Positions 56,868-64,000 of a DNA stretch of 64,000 nt are shown one piece after another (positions within the stretch are counted from its first letter, which is position 1; every line of letters starts with the position of its first letter). The position numbers were made by a program, and so were the translations under genes. The stretch is from Leucaena leucocephala (taxonomy: Eukaryota > Streptophyta > Magnoliopsida > Fabales > Fabaceae), in contig CM073566.1 in the NCBI GenBank assembly GCA_037074615.1, forward strand, positions 10,000,001-10,064,000. Direction: 5' to 3'. Below the pieces are notes generated by a model, which saw nothing but the letters and a program-made list of their open reading frames with translations, did no database searches and was not told the origin of the DNA.

Positions 56868-59735
56868 CTATAGAGAAGGAAGGAATTGAACAAAAAACTC
56901 TGCCCACCGATTACGCAGGTCCTCAATATCTTGGTCAGGAAATAGATCAGGTTGATCAAACATCTGAAATATGAAATCAAAATCAAAGAAATTAAGGCAT
57001 TACTAATATAGATTAGATATGATTGACAATTAAGAAATATGAAATCATTAAAAATACAATTTTACCTCCTCAGTTAGGTCAATCCTATTTGCCAAGATAA
57101 TATTGACCATGTGTCTGACTATGTAGAAGCCGCACAAGTTGCTTTCTCTGGGTTGCCTTCGACTCTGTAATGTTAACAAGATAAAAATTATTTCTCATCA
57201 TCAAAACGGGGAACCTAGCTAACACCTAATATATACTTTTATTACCTTCGGTGTGATCCATTCAGGGTCCCTCACCAAATTAGCGTGCTGAAGGCCCCTT
57301 GCAACTGCGAACATCCTCATAGCCCTATGACCAAAGTTAATAAGTTAGTAACCCATTTATCACAAAGATCATTGTGTATAGGAGAGAACTCACGTGTTCA
57401 TGATCTTCCTGACATCAACTGAGGGATTGTAATGGAGGGAGCATAAGAAGAAAACTTTATAGCTATGCTTACATAGGATGACAAGTTTCCAATGATTGCT
57501 GTAGAGATTAGTTAAAAGAGAATGAGTATTATAATTAAGCAAATACAAAACTAGTATATATGAAATAAAATGAAATATTATTATTCTTACTCCTGCATAT
57601 ATGGTGCGAAGAAATAATCAATATCGGTTTCACCGAGCCTCCTTGAAATGTATGCAAGCCTCGAAGATTGAGAGGTCCCTTTAGCATAAATCTAAAGTGG
57701 GCATAGGAATCTGAACTTTTTTTGTTTGCCCTTTGAGGAAACCAACTCAGCTTGCATGTACCTACAGGCAATGTATACACGATATTAGTTGTAAGACTTA
57801 AACTTTGTTATTATATATATTTACATTTAAATTATACTTACATCAAAAATACTTGGATGCAGTCTGAGGTCAGTTCTTCCTTGGGAGTGATCAGAGATTT
57901 GACGTCCGCATGGTCCAGGAAGGCCGGTGCCCCCATGTCGCCCACAACTGAATCCATAGGCAACGCGTCCAGATGGAACATTTTGTCATATGCCAATAGG
58001 ATCACACGTTGCATGGCATTCAAAGTGGGAAGGGTGGGAAGTTGGCTGGGGGATGAGGCGACGTGATCCGAAACAAGATGCTTTGGCCATAATATGAAAG
58101 TCCCTTTTGCTTGGCTCACTGTCTTCACCTCATTAGTGGGAATTGGGACAAGAGCATCTCCAATTAGCACGTCTTCAACTGTCACCCTTAATTGATCGTC
58201 CTGAATTTGGATGTGGTGCACAGTTGCCCTTAGGCTATGGATGGAGCCACGTGCCACTAAGCGTCTAAGAGGATCCTCCACATATAGATCACAATATTTT
58301 GCATCCTCTGATAGCGGCAAGCAACAGCTCTCCTTAGTGCTTGGACGGGCTGCAATTGAGGGCGGGAGGGGATCAGTTGGCTCTTGCTGCCTTGATGTCA
58401 TCATGGACAACATTTCTTCCTTCATCTTTGCGAAACCCCTCTTGTAATCGTGCCTCAATTGAAGCTTCTGCTTATGCCCTAGCCTCTATCCAAGCCTCTT
58501 TCTTAGCCTCTGCCCTTATGGTGGAGAGTAAGGATTCCAACTCTGCCCTCGGCACCACATGTGGGGAACGTCTTTGAGATGATCTAAAGTAATTCTTATA
58601 CCCACACCTCTTCCAACTCCCCTGACATGGCCCCCATGTTCTTGTTTGCCAGTGGCAACAGTCAAGATATCATTCCTACCATCTGACTTGAAGGATCCAT
58701 GTGACTCTTGTCGTTTAAGATCACTCTATAACATAGAAAGAACAAACATAAGGAAAATGATATAATTATAGTCTACTAAAAAAAAATAATGCAAGTAGTG
58801 CTTACAATTTTTTCAGCAATCATGCGAGCATTATCGCTTGTAAATATTTCGCTCTTTCTTTGGCTAGCGTACAACCATTTTTCTTCGTGACATATCAGAG
58901 AGGGGGGTCAAGAAGAACACTAGGATCCAATCCAGCCTTTTCTTCTAGCCTCTTCCTCTTGGCCCCCAACAACTCTCTTTCTGCCTTCGCATAACCCCCT
59001 CGAGACATTGTGTGGGGGCAATCATTCTTGCGGGAGAACTCAATCGCTTTTGCCCTTTTTTTCTACAAGACATGGAGTAGTTAAAATCAATACATATCAT
59101 ATTCTGATACGTTTTCTACCAACACATACAAAAGGATACACTCACCATTGCTGCTGGCATGGTTCGAATCCTAACAAATTCTTCCCAAGCAGCTTCATCG
59201 ATGAATTGATACTTGCTGCATGGAGAAGGTTGAGGATGACCACTTGTGTCCTGTCCATGCACATACTGACGAGCTAGTTGGGTCTTGAATGCCCTCTAAC
59301 GCTTAGAGCAATAGGACAACGTCTTCTTCTTCAAGAACTCATTGTTGGGAATATCGTAAGTGAGCTGCAAAGTTTGCCATTGAAAGCAGAGTAATCAACA
59401 AACAGTTGCGTATTTGGTATTGCTCTGCATACAATATTAGATAGTTCCTATACCCGGATAGTGTCCCAAATTTGATTCTTCACGCGATCATCCACAGCAT
59501 CCCAAGTCAAATAGGTGATGCTAGGCTTGTTGCGTGCTAGGAGGCTGACAAAACTTATGTACTTTGCCCTGTGTTCACCAGTTGGGTTCCAGTTTCTGTC
59601 AAACTCTATCGGAAGCAGTTTCCCCTCTATTTTGTCCTTCGTAATGTCTTTCAAACGAGTCGCACTTCTGCCCTTCCTTTGCGTAGTGGTGGTTGGAGTA
59701 TCGCTAGCCTCAATCTGAGTAACTCTATCCCCCAT
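56868..59735 (-). pseudogene. CACTA second gene with Ulp1-like C48 protease domain
   Basis: Reading from 59735 one finds RKGRSATRLKDITKDK and LPIEFDRNWNPTGEHRAK, then SLLARNKPSITYLTWDAV, the plant transposase-associated N-terminal block. Near 59310-59155 follow KTQLARQYVHGQ and FIDEAAWEEFVRIR. An exon at 58458-57838 has TVHHIQIQDDQLRVTVEDVL and FILWPKHLV. Exons at 57780-57535, 57485-57380 and 57170-57070 carry protease parts: HWKLVILC (catalytic His) and NLCGFYIVRHMV (catalytic Cys). The last exon ends AEFFVQFLPSL with the stop at 56868-56870. Exon borders are only partly certain and stops occur between blocks. The domain is of the Ulp1 type, which cleaves SUMO-like conjugates. Its role for the element is unknown. 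Confidence 0.72.
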
Positions 59736-60109
59736 ATTCCTATGTACGCAATAACAACATCAAAAATATTGAAAACAGACTTAACCCTTTTTCCTTCAAC
59801 CCGTCAGAGTACATAAAACTTGTTCCTTTAGCAGTTATCAATGGAAAGATGTGCAAGCATTTATCAGGAAAAATAGAAAACCTAGATTAAATAAACATAT
59901 ATAAAAATGGCGAAGCACGTACACAAGGGAAAATAAGTGCAGAGAACACGTACACGAAATAGCAAAACGAGAGAGACAACAGAGAAGAACGACTAAGCAC
60001 GGAGAAGCCTCACGAAAATCACAGAGCATGACGAGTGGAGATATGACAGAGTTCATGAGAAATGAGAATGATGGTCGCGCCAAGGGGAGGGCTTAAAAAA
60101 TGAATATAA

Positions 60110-60350
60110 ACATTTTACACCGGATATAAATTATTCTAACCCGAACAACAACATAACCGATGTAAAATTTATACATTTTACACTGGATAAAGTATACAAC
60201 CGGTGTAAAAAATAACACCGTCTAAAATATAACACCGGATAAAGTATAAACCGGTGTAAAATTGAACTATATTTATTTAACAAATTGTCAGTAGTAGACT
60301 TTTTACACCGGATAACACTTAAGACCGGTTTTAATATTGTAGTTATTTTT
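60110..60350. repeat. Internal ACACCGG motif cluster between the two CACTA genes
   Basis: Several ACACCGG/CCGGTGT copies, some with one change (ACACTGG, ACCGATGT), in AT-rich sequence. They stand upstream of the second gene and downstream of the transposase gene. Confidence 0.8.
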
Positions 60351-60514
60351 TTAAACTCCATCATCATATATATCATCCCATCCGGCGTCACAACATTCTT
60401 ATCAGAACAAGAATCTGTCTCTGTTATTATTACATCAAAATCATATACGTAATCATAACAAGAAACTTAATATTGCATGTTTAGACTACATCAAAAATAA
60501 GAAACACATAAAAA

Positions 60515-63500
60515 TTAATCAGAATCCACTTCTTCATTTAATTGTGGTAAACCTACTGAAAAAGAAGGGATCTCATAAAAAGAATCATCATTGTCAACAA
60601 CCCTTTTTCCTTGGAGCGCGACAGACCATCTTTCATTTTGAGGATCAGTGATATAGAACACTTGCTTTGCTTGGTCTGCCATAATGAAAGGCTCATCCCC
60701 AAAACTTGTATTATTCAAATCCACCAGTGTAAATCCTAACTGATCGACCATAACACCGTTGTTTACATTAGCCCACTTGCATTTGAACACGGGAACTTTG
60801 AATTTGGAGTAGTCCACCTCCCAAATCTCTTCAACAATGCCATAATATGGGATGACTGCTAATTTAGGATTGTTGTCTTTTGAACTAGAGAAATGCATAG
60901 CTTCAGCCACTAACATAACACCACTATTTTGCACGCTACTTCTATCATCTAGGGACTTCGTATAAAAGGAATACCCGTTGATATCAAATGAATTCCAACA
61001 GATCACATTATGTTCAGGACCACATGCCAACCATCTCACTATATCAGAAACACAATCCTCATTTTCAACCTCCAATTTGAACCAATTTGCAAAAGATTTG
61101 ATGTGTTCTCTAATCAGCCTTTGCTCTGTCATCCTATTATTTTTTTCCCGGACAAGATCTTTATGAACAGCAATATAGTCTTAAACTTTATCAATGTTAT
61201 TCAAGATGTGTAAGTGTATTTACTGTAATTCATTACGATCACCACTCCTCACCGATATTCCGCGTTGACCCCCTATTTGGCACGGGGTTTTTGGAGACCA
61301 GTAAGTCTTACTTTAGACAGGTATTGTTGACAAAAATCCATAGCTTCTTCGGCAACATATTTTTAACAATGGATGCTTCGGGCCAATTTGGATTCTTCAT
61401 ATACCCTTTAAGGATTTTCATGTATCTTTCAAATGGTACATCTATCATAAGTATACAGGGCCACACAGTTTTATCTCTCGCACTAGATGAACGATGAGGT
61501 GTACCATGGTGTCAAAAAGGCAGGAAGAAACTATTTTTCAAGATGGCACAAAATAACATAACCCTCGTGCTCCAATTCCTCCAACTTTTCAGTCTCAAAG
61601 ACTTTGCCACATATAGCATTAAAGAAGAAGCAAAGTTGAGTTACAATGTGTCTCAAATCATCTTGAATGATTCCTCGAACAACCACTGGGAGTAATTGTT
61701 GCATGAATACATGACAATCATGAGACTTTTGGCCTACTAATTTCAAATCTTTCATGGACAAAATCCTCTTAAGATTAGATGAGTACCCAGAGGGAACTTT
61801 GATTCCTTACAAATACTCACAAATACTTCTTCTCTCAGCCTTGGACAAAATGTTAGTCTCTTCAACATGATAGCTCCCCTCACTATCTGGCCTCAGATGT
61901 AAATCCTCTCGTATTCCCATTTCTTTCAAATCCAATCTTGCCTTCAAACCATCTTTGGAACTACCATGTGTGTTGAGAAGTGTTCCAACAATGCTGTCAC
62001 ACACATTTTTCTCCACATGCATCACATCAAGACAGTGCCTTACATGAAGATGCCGCCAATACGGAAGCTCAAAGAACACAGATCTTTTTTTTCCATACAT
62101 TTTTCTCACTTTTCTTGGTAATCTTACCGAAAGTGACATTGATGTCTTTCACCTTTTCAAAACTTGTTCGCCAGTCAAGGGCTTGGAGCATTTTCATTCT
62201 TGGCAGCCATAAAATTTCTTCTTTAGTCGACGGTATGAATGGGCTTGTCTTAGAAATCTCCTATAACCTAGGTAGACTGTCTTTCTTCCATGACAAAGTT
62301 GATAGTAGCAAGTCCCTTCCTCACAAATCAGATATGCTTTATGGACCTTAACACTATACCCTGACAAATTTCCGTATGCAGGAAAGTCATTAATTGTACA
62401 AAAGATCATGGCCCACATATTGAAGACCTCCTTCTTAACCGTACCAAAAACATCCACGCCTTCCCATAGCTTCTTCAAATCTTCGATCAAGGGTGTTAGG
62501 TAAACGTCTATGTCATGTCCCGATTATTTTGGTCCTGAGATCAGCATAGACAACATTACATACTTTCTTTTCATACACAACAAGAGAGATAGGTTGTAAA
62601 TCACCAGAAGGACGGGCCATGAACTATGTATACTACTAAGGCTACTATAAGGGTTTATTCCATCCGTACTAAGTCCAAGCCTTAGGTTTTGTGGTTCATT
62701 GTCGAACTCGGGAAATAAGTCATCAATCTTCTTCCATTGCAAAGAGTCAGCAGGATGACGAATCTTTCCATCATTAATCCTTTCATTTGCATGCCATAAC
62801 ATTTTCTTTGCATCATCTTCATTAGAAAAAAGTCGCTTAAACCTTGGTACAATTGGAAGATACCATAACAACTTGGCAGGAGAGTTGTTTGATCTGTACC
62901 TTGGTGTCTTACATATTGTACACTTCTCCTCATCTTCAAACTCTTTCCTGTACAATATGCAATCATTTGGGCATGCATTAATCTTTCTATACTGCATGCC
63001 TAAAGGACCTATTATTTTCTTCGCATCATAGTAGCATTTGGGTAACGCATTTTCTTCAGGAAATATGTCCTGTAACAACTCAAGCAATTCTGAAAAACCA
63101 CTGTCACTCTACCCATGCTGAGCTTTCACACTTACCAATCTCAACACCGCATTCAACAGGTTATATTTTCTACACCCTGGGTATAGAGGCTTTTCTGCAT
63201 CATTGCACATATTACCATATGCATGTGACTGCATAAAAGCATCTTCTCCAACATTACGAATTATGTCCTCTACTCGATCATCAGTATCCATGTCATCGTC
63301 AAAGGTCAGTTCCACCTATTCACTATGTCATACCCATACCGTGTAACTCTTGCAAAACCCCTCACAAATTAGATGAGTGTAAATATCAGCAGGACTTTAT
63401 TTCCTCTCATTCAAATAACTCACACAAGGACAATAAAACCTTCCATTGTCATCATCACCATTCCGTTTAGCAAAATCCAAAAACTCCTTCACCCCCTCAG

Positions 63501-63545
63501 TATACTCAACACTTGTTCGTTTAGCATTTATCCAACTACGATCCA
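60515..63545 (-). pseudogene. CACTA transposase, TNP2 type (with DUF4218 and DUF4216 parts)
   Basis: ATG at 63545 opens MDRSWINAKRTSVEYTEG and FYCPCVSYLNERK, the transposase-associated domain, which meets a stop near 63405. 63315-63109 has PLYPGCRKYNLLNAVLRL. 63087-62524 has INACPNDCILYRKEF with a Cys cluster (KCTICKTPRY). 62490-62194 has the core TINDFPAYGNLSGYSVKVHK and YLGYRRFL. 62139-61807 has LPYWRHLHVRHCLDVMHVEKN. 61761-61531 is DUF4218 (KSHDCHVFMQQLLPV). 61132-60515 is DUF4216 (FKCKWANV). Frames change several times and stops are present, so this copy is inactive. In intact elements the protein cuts both ends during transposition. Confidence 0.88.
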
Positions 63546-63744
63546 TATTTGTGGAAGACTAAGAAACTAGAAAAATAGAAAACAAGAAACCATTACGTTG
63601 CAGCTAATGCATGGAGAGAATAAATTTTCAATTCTCGAGAGGAGTTCAAAACAAAACTCACCGTCTGTGAAGCGCCGAGAAGACTTAACGCGCGAACCAG
63701 GGAAAAATGAGAGATGGAAGGCGCGAGAAATGTACCAAATAAAA

Positions 63745-63900
63745 GAGTATTTGGTAAAAAAAATAAAAAAAAGTTTATTTTGTAAGAAAATATACACCGG
63801 ACAAAATGTTACACCGGTGTAGATATATATAAGAGTTGTAAAGAGTATATTTTACACCGGCCACTATATATAAACCGGTGTAAAATATATCATTTTTTTA
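63745..63900. repeat. ACACCGG motif cluster upstream of the transposase gene
   Basis: At least four ACACCGG or CCGGTGT motifs lie at 63793-63888. They may be the start of the other subterminal region or a promoter-side cluster. Confidence 0.75.
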
Positions 63901-64000
63901 AGTGATAGACCCTACTATGTCATCAACTTTTACACACAAAAAATATATATAAGAATATATAAAAGTTGCAATAATCTTTCACTACTCATCAGACTCAGAG

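Larger units (their letters stand above)
56093..64000 (-). mobile_element. CACTA (En/Spm) transposon, right end outside the window
   Basis: The left end is CACGGCTGGAAAAAAGC followed at once by ACACCGG subterminal motifs in both orientations. The uninterrupted Athila LTR at 37567-37580 gives the empty site, with AGT as the likely 3-bp duplication. Two minus-strand genes follow: a protease-type second gene (56868-59735) and a TNP2-type transposase (60515-63545). ACACCGG motifs reappear at 60110-60350 and 63745-63900. The other end and its duplication lie beyond 64000. Confidence 0.88.

Overview
The window is nuclear DNA from a flowering plant, probably a eudicot (the species cannot be read from the sequence). 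It is AT-rich, has an intron-containing plant gene, and is otherwise almost entirely nested transposable elements. I see no rRNA gene, no confident tRNA gene, no CRISPR array and no prokaryotic feature. The one conserved host gene that looks intact is a GAMETE CELL DEFECTIVE 1 (GCD1) homologue on the minus strand at 26392-28763, with three exons and 312 codons.

Left part (about 1.8-24.9 kb). An old minus-strand endogenous caulimovirid (pararetrovirus) of roughly 8 kb has been split by four later insertions. These are a copia-type solo LTR (1847-3809), a hAT transposon (5351-9648), a second solo LTR of the same family (11828-13272) and a 7.4-kb Mutator-like element (16446-23879). The Mutator-like element has inverted arms over 1 kb long that carry cyclophilin gene fragments, plus a laccase 3' fragment and a 21-bp minisatellite between the arms. 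It was itself hit by a solo LTR (17124-19883) and a Tourist-type MITE (22584-23111). Target-site duplications are readable for every one of these insertions.

Middle (24.9-36.7 kb). This holds a SINE fragment, GCD1, a SINE with 24-bp direct repeats, a 758-bp non-autonomous hAT element, remains of a gypsy element with a tRNA-Asp-type primer binding site, and an LTR of a third family.

Right part (36.7-64 kb). An Athila-type Ty3/gypsy element lies on the minus strand from 36657 past 56092 with gag, protease, RT, RNase H, integrase and a third ORF, all broken. It inserted into the third-family LTR and then received three solo LTRs (42136-45224, 47530-49276, 52067-54059). A CACTA transposon starting at 56093 cuts its 5' LTR and runs off the window. 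The CACTA carries two genes: a TNP2-type transposase with DUF4218/DUF4216 regions, and a second gene with an Ulp1-like protease domain.

The most unusual signal is a phased array of the palindrome TCGCGA and one-base variants. It occurs in islands inside two unrelated retrotransposon families: the copia-type LTRs and the Athila element, in its LTR, its coding region and its downstream region. Core-to-core spacing alternates 22 and 29 nt in both families, so this is one shared 51-nt repeat and not chance.
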